Made by a program: the position numbers and the translations under genes
Shown here: piece after piece, positions 1-8,189 of the stretch
How positions within the stretch are numbered: position 1 is the first letter of the stretch
Layout: each line of letters starts with the position of its first letter
Notes under the pieces: generated by a model
What the model saw: only the letters and a program-made list of their open reading frames with translations
The model's database searches: none
Told to the model about the DNA's origin: nothing
Origin: Scytonema sp035967975
GTDB taxonomy: Bacteria; Cyanobacteriota; Cyanobacteriia; Cyanobacteriales; Nostocaceae
Reading direction: 5' to 3'
Assembly: GCA_035967975.1 (NCBI GenBank)
Contig: JAWQFQ010000019.1
Coordinates: forward strand, 1-64,000
Length of the DNA: 64,000 nucleotides

Positions 1-83
1 TTAGATAACAACTCTTTTTCTTGAGAACTGTCTACTATCAATGGAATTTCTGTAACGAAAGATGGAGTCTTTTTCCGAGCCAT
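1..83 (-). CDS. tnpB: TnpB-family RNA-guided nuclease, N-terminal part (runs off left edge)
   Basis: Only the first 27 codons are in the window. They read MARKKTPSFVTEIPLIV and onward, which matches the usual opening of cyanobacterial IS200/IS605 TnpB (IS1341-type) proteins. A strong ribosome site (AGGAGGTG, + strand 91-98 complement) sits seven bases before the ATG and fixes the start. It diverges from the tnpA relic at 178, the arrangement of IS605-like elements. The nuclease domain is outside the window, so activity cannot be judged. The family call rests on the N-terminus and the neighbour. Confidence 0.6.
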   Translation of the reverse strand, partial: MARKKTPSFVTEIPLIVDSSQEKELLS

Positions 84-177
84 TTACAATCACCTCCTAC
101 TTGTTTATTGTTTCTGTCTATATACAATAACCTAGGCTACAATGGTTGTCAATAAGTTCCTGACATATACAAAAAAG

Positions 178-586
178 ATGAAAATCAAAAGTAGAGAATA
201 TAGACACAACAACCATTCTGTCGGCTCTGCCACTGTTCACCTAGTTTGGATACCAAAAAGACGTAAACCAGTATTAGTAGGTGATGTTAAATTACGACTT
301 AGCCAAATACTTACTGAAGTTGCGAATGAAAAGAAATGGATAATTAAATGTTTAGAAATTGCTCCAGACCACGTTCACGTACTTGTGGAATACGATCCAA
401 GTACGCCAATTAACTCAATTGTAAAAGCGCATCATCGGACGTTCTTCTCGTTATCTAAGACAAGAATTCTCACATTTACTTAAATTGCCTACCTTATGGA
501 CTCACGCTGATTTTTACGACACAACAGGAAAAGTTTCTTCAGCAATTATTGAAGCGTACATAAATGACCCACATCATTACAAATGA
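178..586 (+). pseudogene. tnpA: IS200/IS605-type Y1 transposase TnpA, frameshifted
   Basis: The first part reads as a HUH single-strand transposase: 'SVGSATVHLVWIPKRRKPVL' near the N-terminus and the HUH motif in 'DHVHVLVE'. After 'SIVKA' at about position 432 the reading frame changes. The next frame continues with 'GRSSRYLRQEFSHLLKLP' and ends '...AYINDPHHYK' at 584-586, the normal family C-terminus. One indel therefore splits the HUH site from the C-terminal helix region that supplies the catalytic tyrosine. The ATG at 178 gives the usual N-terminus; an upstream ATG at 142 is possible. The element could move only with help from another TnpA. Confidence 0.8.
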
Positions 587-603
587 CGAATTGTCAATAT
601 CAC

Positions 604-697
604 GCTCGTTAAAACGAGCCGTGTCGCGTTTCCGCCCCGATATAAATAACATATGAGTCTCAATTCATTTAATTTCTTGAGACTCATATTTCGGGGC
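604..697 (+). repeat. Hairpins beyond tnpA, probable IS end
   Basis: Two inverted repeats follow the tnpA stop. A short one (GCTCGT/ACGAGC) lies at 604-619. A longer one pairs ATATGAGTCTCAA at 651-663 with its complement at 677-689, extended by CCCCGA (635-640) and TCGGGG (691-696). IS200/IS605 elements carry sub-terminal palindromes recognised by TnpA, so this is the likely boundary of the element. The coding remnant of an antitoxin starts just after it. Confidence 0.5.
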
Positions 698-720
698 TAC
701 CACGCTCCCGCGCATTTCAG

Positions 721-1014
721 GTGTTTTGCCAGATGGTTGCAATTTTGGCATATATGGCTAAAGGTGATGCAGTCGATTTGCACCCTATCCACAAAGAACT
801 CTCACTCTATGAGGCTGCTGATATCTTGGGGGTTTCCCGTTCGTATTTAGTAGGTTTGCTTGAGTCAGGAGAAATTCCTTATTGGATGGAGGGGACAACT
901 CGACGAATCCTTTGTCAAGATGTACTTGATTATAAGAAACGCAGCGACGAAGAAAGCATGAAAGTCCTTAAGGAATTAGCAGATCAAGCTCAACGACTGA
1001 ATATGGGATACTGA
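721..1014 (+). pseudogene. Excisionase-type HTH antitoxin, 5'-truncated
   Basis: The readable part holds 'PIHKELSLYEAADILGVSRS', a MerR/excisionase helix-turn-helix, and ends 'ELADQAQRLNMGY'. Intact cyanobacterial homologues have roughly 60 more residues before this. Here the sequence runs into the hairpins beside the IS element, so the N-terminus was probably lost with that insertion. The stretch after the helix-turn-helix ('YWMEGTTRRI') departs from the usual 'KVGTHRRI', which also suggests decay. Directly downstream, a GTG at 1022 starts 'VANFTGEPEW' and stops at 1069. That looks like the first residues of the usual PIN-domain partner, cut short. Confidence 0.6.
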
Positions 1015-1111
1015 CTTTATCGTGGCTAATTTTACGGGCGAACCTGAGTGGAATCTCAACAAAGCCTGAAAACTTATCGTTTCGTTCCTCAACCCAACCT
1101 TATATAAAATT

Positions 1112-2074
1112 TTACCGACTAGCATCAAACTTCCCACCAAGGGCTGTCCAAGTATTGACCCCGACTATCCCATCTATAGTTAAACCAGCTTCTTTCTGAA
1201 ATCCTCGGACAGCGGTTTCAGTTTGAGGTCCAAAAATTCCATCGACTTTTCCTGCGTTATACCCTCTTGCATTCAATACTTTTTGCAGTACTTTAACATC
1301 TTCTCCCGAAAGTCCTTGGCGAAGATTGCGTCTGAGGGTTGGTAGTACAAAATCGGAGTACACTAAGTTCCATGCTTGAGAGCGATCGCTTTCGTTAGGA
1401 ATGCGCCAAATTGACGAACCGGGATAGTAGCTCAAGTAATCCTGAAGTTCCGCAGCTGAAGCAGGTTTCGCGGTATCGCTTTCCGAACCCCAGACTGGTA
1501 ATATTAGTTTTTTCAAACCTAAATTTTTGTAAGCATCTAGACAATCTTTCACTTCTTCTGGTGTAGTTGGCTTAAAAGTAAATTTTTCAAAGTAAATTTG
1601 AGGAAAAGCTATATCGCAGTACTTGTCCAAAATCTTCCAGGGAACATTAGGATGGAGGCGGGGATTTCCGAAACTTGTATATCCGAACGTTCCTTGCTTA
1701 ACGATAAGACGCAACTCAAAAAGCAGCTTATCAATATTTGTATGAGTGCGGGTATTTTCTACTTCTTTTTCTACGTCAACAACATAACCATCCAGCCCAC
1801 AATTCAGTGCTTGTCTAACTTTTACAACTTCTCTAGCGGTATCAGGAGTCCCATAGTGATAGCCCCACCCGTAAACTTCTATCCCACGATCCTTAAATTC
1901 TTTAACAATTTCTGGAGAACATTGCCAAGCCCAAAAAGTTGGTTGTCCTTGATATTGTCCATCAAAAACTTTCAAATAAACTCGCTTCACTTTACGTTCA
2001 ACTAGTTTATCTAGATAATCTGGACGAATCTCTGATAGTTTCCAAATCCAAACTCCGCGAGGATGTTGAGTCAT
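1112..2074 (-). CDS. Glycoside-hydrolase-like barrel protein with C-terminal peptidoglycan-binding domain
   Basis: The protein has 320 residues. Residues 1-235 look like a TIM-barrel glycosidase-like domain ('GVWIWKLSEI', 'GYVVDVEKEVE', 'DIAFPQIYFE'), of the kind seen in lysozyme-like or DUF1906-like proteins. Residues about 250-313 form a PG_binding_1 domain ('LRQGLSGEDVKVLQKVLNAR', 'VDGIFGPQTETAVRGFQ', 'DGIVGVNTWTAL'). No signal peptide is visible, so export would need another route. A role in cell-wall binding or turnover is likely; catalytic residues were not assigned. The gene stands alone. Confidence 0.75.
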   Translation of the reverse strand: MTQHPRGVWIWKLSEIRPDYLDKLVERKVKRVYLKVFDGQYQGQPTFWAWQCSPEIVKEFKDRGIEVYGWGYHYGTPDTAREVVKVRQALNCGLDGYVVDVEKEVENTRTHTNIDKLLFELRLIVKQGTFGYTSFGNPRLHPNVPWKILDKYCDIAFPQIYFEKFTFKPTTPEEVKDCLDAYKNLGLKKLILPVWGSESDTAKPASAAELQDYLSYYPGSSIWRIPNESDRSQAWNLVYSDFVLPTLRRNLRQGLSGEDVKVLQKVLNARGYNAGKVDGIFGPQTETAVRGFQKEAGLTIDGIVGVNTWTALGGKFDASR

Positions 2075-2623
2075 ATGAGTAAAGTTTTGTTGAATGATAA
2101 CATCAAAAATAGTGAGAGGGTTGAGACTTGTAATTCTTTTTGACAGTATGCTGTAAAAGTTTTACCTAGAATGACTTCACACATTGCTCTGTCAATTCCA
2201 GAAAAAATCAAGGCGTCACTATAGAAGTCTGCAAAGCAGTTGCTAGTGTTGATTTGTACGGATTCTCAAGAGCGTTATCCTAAAGGTAGCAACTACTGTA
2301 TACTTTAATAACTAAGTGAGTGAGTGAGGCAATGGCCATTCGTGACAGGTTAAGACTAAATTACTTTTGTCAATTCGTAATTATCCTGAGAAATAAACCA
2401 AATACGAGATATTTAATTCACGTTTGTACTGATTTTTCAGCGCTTGAATAAATGATCGGTTTAAATCTTAGGCGATCGCCAGAGCGAAAATTGTGTTTTC
2501 AAACCGTATTTTCATCTCAATTTTAAGCACTATTGCTTATTGACAAATTGTTCATGACCTTAACCTATCACGAATGGGCAATGGCATATTACAGCAGTTA
2601 TTATTTTTATTAGTTTTTAATCT
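2075..2623. other. Intergenic stretch without a recognisable gene
   Basis: I see no ORF with family features on either strand. One GCGATCGC octamer overlaps 2472-2480 and the segment is AT-rich. It holds the upstream region of the barrel protein on the left and the downstream side of the PIN toxin gene on the right. Confidence 0.5.
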
Positions 2624-3067
2624 TTATTTTGGCTCAATAACTTCTATATCCGAACACCAAACAAAATCACTGACATTAAAGGTATAAATTTTATTAACTT
2701 GGTTTACTAACATGATAGCAATATGAATCAAGTCAAAAATTTGACCATTTTTCACTTGTCTTTTTTCTAATAATTTCATCCATACTTTATGTATATTGTT
2801 TGGAGATTGCAGTATTCGTATATGTGGCATTTGACAAATTCTGTTAATGCGAGTAATCGCATCTTGAGGTTCTAAGGGAGTAACTAAAATGGCAGGATTA
2901 GTAACATAGGAATAAAATTCAGCTAAAACTTGAGATGATATGCACAGGATTTCTCTTTCACTGGGTCTAAATATTTCTAATGCTGCTCGATGCTGTAAGG
3001 CTTTGGTGTTAACAACATATGCTAAAACATTGGTATCAAGATAAATTTGTTTAGTTTCTTTGTCCAT
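2624..3067 (-). CDS. PIN-domain toxin (VapC-like)
   Basis: The 147-residue protein starts 'YLDTNVLAYVV', the first acidic motif of PIN ribonucleases. It has a second acidic cluster in 'VLAEFYSYV' and a late Asp in 'GQIFDLIHIAIMLV', followed by 'IYTFNVSDF'. These match the PIN metal-binding quartet, so an RNase toxin is likely. Its start overlaps the end of the upstream 77-residue gene by 17 bases, which is typical of co-translated toxin-antitoxin pairs. Confidence 0.8.
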   Translation of the reverse strand: MDKETKQIYLDTNVLAYVVNTKALQHRAALEIFRPSEREILCISSQVLAEFYSYVTNPAILVTPLEPQDAITRINRICQMPHIRILQSPNNIHKVWMKLLEKRQVKNGQIFDLIHIAIMLVNQVNKIYTFNVSDFVWCSDIEVIEPK

Positions 3068-3284
3068 AGAGTATACTGCGATTAAAAGGTATCAAGATTT
3101 CACTAGCAAAAAATAAATCATCCATATTAATATCGTCATTATTGTTGCTGATACTTAATTTTTCTTCTGTGACGATCTGATTCTGCTCTAATTGATTTTT
3201 AGCTTTAAATGCCTCGATTATAGCTTTGATTTGTTCAATTTGTTCTAGTGTTAATCCAGTAATATTAAGCGTTTGGTCAATCAT
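3051..3284 (-). CDS. Putative antitoxin of the PIN toxin
   Basis: This 77-residue acidic protein lies first in the operon and overlaps the PIN gene by 17 bases. The N-terminus 'LTLEQIEQIKAIIEAFKAKN' is a predicted helix and the C-terminal half is acidic and disordered-looking ('NNNDDINMDD'). That fits an antitoxin that wraps the toxin with its tail. I do not recognise a named family; the role is inferred from position and size. Confidence 0.65.
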   Translation of the reverse strand: MIDQTLNITGLTLEQIEQIKAIIEAFKAKNQLEQNQIVTEEKLSISNNNDDINMDDLFFASEILIPFNRSILYGQRN

Positions 3285-3493
3285 AATAATTTACGTAGTA
3301 TCTCTTTTTTTATTATACTCCTTTAATTTTGTTTGCATATCTCAGGAATTGTTGGATTTTGTAAAGACATTTTATGAAACGGTAGAGAATGGTAGCTTGG
3401 GTTAAGCGACCGCAAAACCCATATAACAGATGTTTGCGAGATAAGTTTATTCTTGGCATATTAGAGTCTCATACGACTTGTCAATAAGTAATA

Positions 3494-3593
3494 GTACTTA
3501 AAAAGAGTTAAATTGTATAAAAATTACCTTTTCAAGAGGATTTCACATAATTTTTACATTTATCTCCCCCAGAGTATGCTTAAAATTCTGTTT
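3494..3593. repeat. Direct repeat, upstream copy flanking xisHI
   Basis: Starting GTACTTAAAAAGAG and ending GCTTAAAATTCTGTT, this about 100-bp stretch recurs downstream of xisI at 4414-4482. The downstream copy lacks an internal block of 26 bases (about 3528-3553) but otherwise differs at only a few places. The xisH start codon lies 35 bases after this copy, so the repeat may carry the promoter region. Confidence 0.75.
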
Positions 3594-3628
3594 AAATCGT
3601 CCTGTAAGAGTCATAAGGTTATTTTGAT

Positions 3629-4045
3629 ATGCCAGCAAGAGATATCTATCATGATGCTGTCAAAAAGGCTTTACTGAAAGATGGCTGGACAATTACAGAC
3701 GATCCTCTGCACTTAAAATGGGGGCAGAAAGATATGTATGTAGATTTGGGAGCACAACAACTGCTAGCCGCAGAACAGGGAAATAAAAAAATAGCTGTGG
3801 AAATCAAAAGTTTTGTGAGTCCCTCGGAAATGAAAGACTTAAAAGATGCTATTGGGGGATTCGTCATGTATCGGGCTGTTATTAAACGCATTGAACCTGA
3901 ACGAACATTGTATTTGGCGGTGCGCGATAATGTGTTTACGGCTTTATTCGAGGAACCTATTGGTAAACTTTTGATAGAGACCGAGAATATCTATCTTATT
4001 GTATTTAATTCTGAAAGAGAGACGATTGTGCAATGGATACCTTAG
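3629..4045 (+). CDS. xisH: XisH family protein
   Basis: The 138-residue protein opens 'MPARDIYHDAVKKALLKDGW', the signature start of XisH, first described as needed with XisI and XisF for excision of the fdxN element in Anabaena heterocysts. Most cyanobacterial copies stand alone without such an element, and no fdxN element or large recombinase is seen here. An acidic residue followed by 'IAVEIKSF' (about 65-72) resembles the D...ExK core of restriction-like nucleases, which is an inference. The gene overlaps xisI by 13 bases, so the two are very likely co-translated. Confidence 0.9.
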   Translation: MPARDIYHDAVKKALLKDGWTITDDPLHLKWGQKDMYVDLGAQQLLAAEQGNKKIAVEIKSFVSPSEMKDLKDAIGGFVMYRAVIKRIEPERTLYLAVRDNVFTALFEEPIGKLLIETENIYLIVFNSERETIVQWIP

Positions 4046-4368
4046 AGACATATCGACGCATTATCAAAGATATATTATTTCAATATACACAAATTCCTTA
4101 CTCCCACGGAGACATTGAGTGTAAAACAGTCTTCGACAGTAAAAATGATAGCTATTTACTCATTACTTTGGGATGGGATGGTGTTAAAAGGATACACGGT
4201 TGTTTAGTCCATATTGATATTATTAATGATAAAGTATGGGTGCAACGTGACGATACAGAGGATGGCGTGACCTATGAATTAGTAGACGCTGGAATTCCTA
4301 AAGATAGGATTGTGTTGGGATTTCATCCACCTAATGTTCGTCCCCACACAGGATACGCAGTTGCTTAA
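4033..4368 (+). CDS. xisI: XisI family protein
   Basis: The 111-residue protein starts 'MDTLETYRRIIKDIL' and contains 'WDGVKRIHGCLVHIDI', 'KVWVQRDDTEDGV' and 'DRIVLGFHPPNVR', all typical of XisI. It overlaps xisH. In the family XisI is the usual partner of XisH and the two nearly always occur together. Its molecular job is not known. The pair sits between two direct repeats (3494-3593 and 4414-4482), which makes it look like a cassette. Confidence 0.9.
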   Translation: MDTLETYRRIIKDILFQYTQIPYSHGDIECKTVFDSKNDSYLLITLGWDGVKRIHGCLVHIDIINDKVWVQRDDTEDGVTYELVDAGIPKDRIVLGFHPPNVRPHTGYAVA

Positions 4369-4413
4369 GATGACAAACTCTACATTAAGATTGAAGATGC
4401 GGAAGCATTCCAT

Positions 4414-4482
4414 GTACTTAAAAAAAGTTAAATTGTATAAAAATTACATCTATCTTCCCCAGAGTATGCTTAAAATTCTGTT
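4414..4482. repeat. Direct repeat, downstream copy flanking xisHI
   Basis: This is the shorter copy of the repeat at 3494-3593. It starts GTACTTAAAAAAAG and ends GCTTAAAATTCTGTT. The missing internal block lies between two short 'TTAC' matches, so the length difference looks like a slippage deletion. The two copies bracket about 0.8 kb containing only xisH and xisI. Confidence 0.75.
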
Positions 4483-4612
4483 AAGTGACTAATTTGATAC
4501 CATAACTTTGCATCTATCTTCAGCAAGCCCTACTTATTGCTTTTAGCAAAGCTATCTTAACTTATAATGGATGTGCAACAATAAATCCAACTCGTTGTAA
4601 TATTATGAACCA

Positions 4613-4786
4613 ATGACTTGGGTATCTGGACAGAAGTTAGACCGCGATAAGTATGAAATAAAACAAGAGTTAGGTTGGGGACGGTTCCCAATGTTTTGGT
4701 TGCAGCAACCCATGCGGTACGACAAGGATGGATTATGGCGGAGGCGTTACCTAAAATCCAAGCCGTTGAGCAAAATTATGTCGTGA
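4613..4786 (+). pseudogene. Ser/Thr kinase N-terminal remnant
   Basis: A 57-codon ORF begins 'MTWVSGQKLDRDKYEIKQEL' and continues 'GWGRF', like the opening of cyanobacterial Hanks-type kinases (start, first strand and glycine-rich loop). It then leaves the family. From about 4687 another frame reads 'VPNVLVAATHAVRQGWIMAE' and runs to a stop near 4815, apparently the tail of a different gene. The whole is best read as a junction of gene scraps. Confidence 0.4.
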
Positions 4787-4820
4787 ATGGATGCTATAGA
4801 GTGGCGATACAGTAATCCCA

Positions 4821-4885
4821 AAAACCCGGTTTCTTGAAGTGTCACAGTGAAAAATTAACCTTTCCAGCGACAGAAACCGGGTTTT
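4821..4885. repeat. Palindromic AACCCGGTTTCT-type intergenic repeat
   Basis: AAAACCCGGTTTCT at 4821 is matched by AGAAACCGGGTTTT ending at 4885, leaving a loop of about 37 bases. Related palindromes occur near 12100, 16705, 26905, 28480, 40994, 46440 and 60406. Here it may act as a terminator for the convergent RTX gene. Confidence 0.7.
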
Positions 4886-4936
4886 CTAGTCCTCATTTTG
4901 ACTAATGTATTGATGCTCTAGTAAGCTGAGAAGACA

Positions 4937-6199
4937 TTAGACAAAAACAATATCGGTATTATTGATGAGCGTGCTAGCTTGGGTCCTACTGACAACCGCT
5001 AGGGTCTGTCCTGACAAAGAAATCTCAGCACCAAGAGAGCTATCAACAATACTCAGTTCATTGGGGTTACCAAAAATATCAAAGGTGGTTTGACCTAACT
5101 GGAAATTATTAATTGTATCAATGCCCTTGCTTGTTTCCAGAACAACTATATCCTGACCACCGCCTAACCAGATTGTATCGTTGCCAAAGCCACTAACAAT
5201 TCTATCGTTTCCAGAACCAGTATAAATGATATCATCACCAAAACCACCAAAAACAATATTATTGCCTTCAGCAGCGAAGATTGTATCATTACCAGAGCCA
5301 CCATAAATGGTGTCAGCTTGGGAACCACCGAAGATATTGTTATCGCCAGCATCTCTGTAGAGAGTGTTTATGCCCTCGCTGCCAAAGATTTGGTCATTAC
5401 CTCCTTTACTGTAGATAGTATCGTCACCATAACCACCGTAAAGGGGCTCACCGTTGTCTGTTCCCAAAATCGCCTTGTTCTCTGTAACGATCTTGAAGTT
5501 GTCCACCAGCAACCCTGAGTCAACAAGAGTATCTGTAACGTCTACCACTCCAAGACCCACTGTATAAGTGCCTTCTTCAGTGAACTGGAATGTAAAGGTG
5601 GTATAGTCTGTCTCCTCAAAGAACCTTGTGGGGGACAAGACAAAGGCGCTACCCGTATCAGCGAGTTTGGACAAGGAGTTTGGGGTGATGGAGACAAAAG
5701 CAAAATCATTGAATACAGAGGGGATGCCTTCGTTAGTCAAGAAGTTAAAATCGAAGCTCAAAACGTCCCCAGCTTTGACTGTAATTTGTTTGCGGAGGGC
5801 TGACCCTTGAGTGGCATTTCCATTGCCGATGCTATCTATACTGACAAAATTCTGCCCTAAGAAGTCTTTCAAGGCGGTATCACTGACCGAGTTGAGACCA
5901 GTGGTAATCAGAGCCTGGAAATTTCCTTCGGTAGGTACACTGCTAAATTCAGCTGTTTGGATACTAGCATCACCGATGGTATCCCAACCAATGAAGTTTC
6001 CAGTTTCAAATCCTGCGTTTACCAATCCGACTCCTAATAATTGCTGAATTGCTAAATCGGCTTGGATCAAACCAAACCCACTCGCAAAGTCGTAGCCGAC
6101 ATCAAAACCAGGAGTAGATGGGTCATCCATATCCAGGACACTATTTTCCAAAGCTGTATAAATCTCAGCAGGGCTTGTACCTGGCGCTGCTTCCATCAT
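4937..6199 (-). pseudogene. Subtilase C-terminal part with RTX-like calcium-binding repeats, 5'-truncated
   Basis: The 420-residue frame starts in 'MMEAAPGTSPAEIYTALENS', which is the end of an S8 subtilisin domain just after the catalytic serine helix. No Asp, His or Ser of the triad remains and there is no signal peptide. Residues 55-245 form a beta-rich domain. Residues about 247-345 hold nonapeptide repeats of the GGxGxDxxx type ('GGYGDDTIYSKGGNDQIFG', 'GGSGNDTIF', 'GSGNDRIVSG'). Intact family members are secreted calcium-dependent proteases. A stop codon lies directly before the first ATG, so the missing 5' part is not in another frame here. Confidence 0.65.
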
Positions 6200-6750
6200 T
6201 TAGTCTAAACTCCAGTGATTTACACAATCTTTAAAATTGCTAGTTTTTCCTATTGCTGCTAAATATACGAATTTATTAAAATATCAAGTTTATGCTCAAT
6301 TTACAAAAGATGATTTTTGATTTATAAAATAATAAAAAACATCTTTTCTTCATAAAATCTTCAAAGGATTTATCATTAAAAACCTATTTACATTGAGATT
6401 TATTCTTATTGGTAGTGATAGTGTTCAGAGTGATGCGGAAATTTATCATCAACTGGCGATTGAATGTGGCGATCGCATTTGTATCATTAAAACCAGGACG
6501 TGAATCAATCAAAATAACATCCGGTTTTAATTATCTGTTGATATCTTCCATCAAAGGATTTTATGGTTGTGGTTTCTAAAACAGGAAGTGATGTTGTAAG
6601 ACAAGCTGCTCCTTGTCTACTTAATTACCAGGGCTACTGCCATAAATGTTAAATTTTTCCGTAAATTTAATCATAACATATAGTTAATGGTAACTTATCT
6701 AAGTACTACTAGCTATCAAAGCTAGGGATGTTTATCTTGACTTAGAACAC
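6200..6750. other. AT-rich spacer with one gene scrap
   Basis: Apart from the short App1-like reading frame at 6399-6503, I find no gene. The part next to the truncated subtilase (6200-6390) is strongly AT-rich. The 6610-6750 part is the likely promoter region of the cyclase-like gene. Confidence 0.5.
6399..6503 (+). pseudogene. Possible App1/DUF2183 phosphatase fragment
   Basis: One frame reads 'FILIGSDSVQSDAEIYHQLA' then 'CGDRICIIKTRT' before a stop. This resembles the segment 'FILIGDSGQ.DPEIY....PGRI..IYIR' of App1-type phosphatidate phosphatases (DUF2183). Only about 34 codons survive and the usual DSG is changed. The call is tentative. Confidence 0.35.
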
Positions 6751-8001
6751 ATGACTAGCAAGTTTAATACAGATCGATATTCTCCAGCTTTATTTGACAT
6801 CACCCAAGATATTATTGGTAGCTTACCACTGACACTAATTAAAAAGTGGCTGTTGAGTGAGCAAACCCACCAAGGAACACTAGAATTGCTAGAACCTTAT
6901 AAGGTCAAGGGTTACAGCATATCCTCCGATTCTGCTGGGCTGACTAAGCTAACTAAACAAAAAGGTTTATTAGAAATTTTGGCGATTATTAATCAACCAA
7001 AAGAAATCGTGTACAGTGTTGGGACTGCTATTGGTGGAGAAGGTGTCGGTATTTGGGCTGCTGACAATACCCAAATGTTTTATCCAGCATCTGTTCAGCC
7101 TGAAACTCTTCTATCTGCATTACTAACAATCCAACGCGAAATCAATCAACATTGTCAAATAAAAATTGGAATTGGCGCACATTATGGAGAGTTTTATTAT
7201 ATTAACGGTGGTTTATACGGTTTAGAAGCCGAGGTGATTGAAGAAATTGCCGAGAACGAAACTGAAGGTGGTGAGATAGTAATTAGTCAAGGCTTTTATG
7301 AACTCTTGCCAGAAAACCACAATTTTACTATTAAGCAAAGAGGCGAAGAAATCACCAAAATCGGTAAGCTTTTTCGAGTTGAAGACGGACCAAATTTGGC
7401 GGAAATCCCACCTTTGAATCCCCAATATCCTATACCTTATTCAGAAGATTTTTATGCTGATTTATTAGCATATAAAAATCGTCTAAGTGATACTGATTTT
7501 GGGAAGAATTTAGCCGATAAATACTTGCAAAACAAAGTAGTTGTTCTCATTGAAAGAGAAACTGAAGAAGCTGAATTCCATGAGATTGGCATATTTACTA
7601 ACTTGGCTCTTTCAGCTGAACTGAAAGACACCGGGCTGCAACTTTTGGAAAAACATAATGGCGTAGAAGTGAAGGTAGTTGGTTCTATAGGCATTTATGT
7701 TTTTGATGAAGCTAATACTGCTCTAAACTTTGCCCAAGCATTCCGTCAAGAACTAGCAGTACAAGATATAGCTTCTCGTATAGGAATTGACGCTGGTTCT
7801 ATTTTGCTTTTCGACTTAGCTGTTGGTGGGAAAGACATTGCTGGTAATCCAGTTAATGTTGCATCTAAAATGGCTCAAGATAAAGGAAAATTTGGCAAAC
7901 TATATTTGAGTTCCACTATAAAAACATTGGTGGACGTGAGCCAATTTACAGAGATTACTTACACAGTTTCCGGAGTAGAAATTACTATCTACGAAGGTTA
8001 A
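6751..8001 (+). CDS. Protein with two degenerate class III nucleotide-cyclase-like domains
   Basis: The 416-residue protein has two copies of a cyclase-homology fold. The first covers about residues 45-215 ('VKGYSISSDSAGLTKLT', 'QIKIGIGAHYGEFYYING', 'GEIVISQGFYELL'). The second covers about 265-415 ('VVVLIERETEEAEFHEIG', 'ASRIGIDAGSILLF', 'NPVNVASKMAQDKGKFG'). The first keeps an Asp where a metal ligand would lie; the second has Glu-rich sequence instead. The Lys/Asp base-recognition residues are not obvious in either. It may be a binding protein or an internal pseudo-dimer rather than an active cyclase. It is soluble, has no sensor domain and stands alone. Confidence 0.6.
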   Translation: MTSKFNTDRYSPALFDITQDIIGSLPLTLIKKWLLSEQTHQGTLELLEPYKVKGYSISSDSAGLTKLTKQKGLLEILAIINQPKEIVYSVGTAIGGEGVGIWAADNTQMFYPASVQPETLLSALLTIQREINQHCQIKIGIGAHYGEFYYINGGLYGLEAEVIEEIAENETEGGEIVISQGFYELLPENHNFTIKQRGEEITKIGKLFRVEDGPNLAEIPPLNPQYPIPYSEDFYADLLAYKNRLSDTDFGKNLADKYLQNKVVVLIERETEEAEFHEIGIFTNLALSAELKDTGLQLLEKHNGVEVKVVGSIGIYVFDEANTALNFAQAFRQELAVQDIASRIGIDAGSILLFDLAVGGKDIAGNPVNVASKMAQDKGKFGKLYLSSTIKTLVDVSQFTEITYTVSGVEITIYEG

Positions 8002-8015
8002 AATAAATTAGAGAT

Positions 8016-8123
8016 CATATCATGTTCGGTTAATAACTTATGAAATAATTTGTTCGTAGTTGCGCTTTAGCGCATACATCGCAACTACAAACTTAGTGTA
8101 AGTGTTCATCCGAACATGATATG
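8016..8123. repeat. Imperfect 108-bp palindrome between convergent genes
   Basis: CATATCATGTTCGG at 8016-8029 is exactly complementary to 8110-8123. An inner stem pairs GTAGTTGCG (from 8059) with CGCAACTAC, around the small GCGCTTTAGCGC palindrome. It lies between the cyclase-like gene and bchH and may end transcription from both sides. A related inner core (AGTTGCGCTTTAACGC) recurs near 48093. Confidence 0.7.
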
Positions 8124-8189
8124 AATGCAAGAAACATCATATCCTACACCCCACATTATCATTAGTGTAAGCGTAACACACCCAACCAG

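Noticed and set aside
3494..4482. A full fdxN-like excision element around xisHI
   Set aside because: There is no XisF-type recombinase, no fdxN gene, and the flanking repeats are only about 0.9 kb apart.
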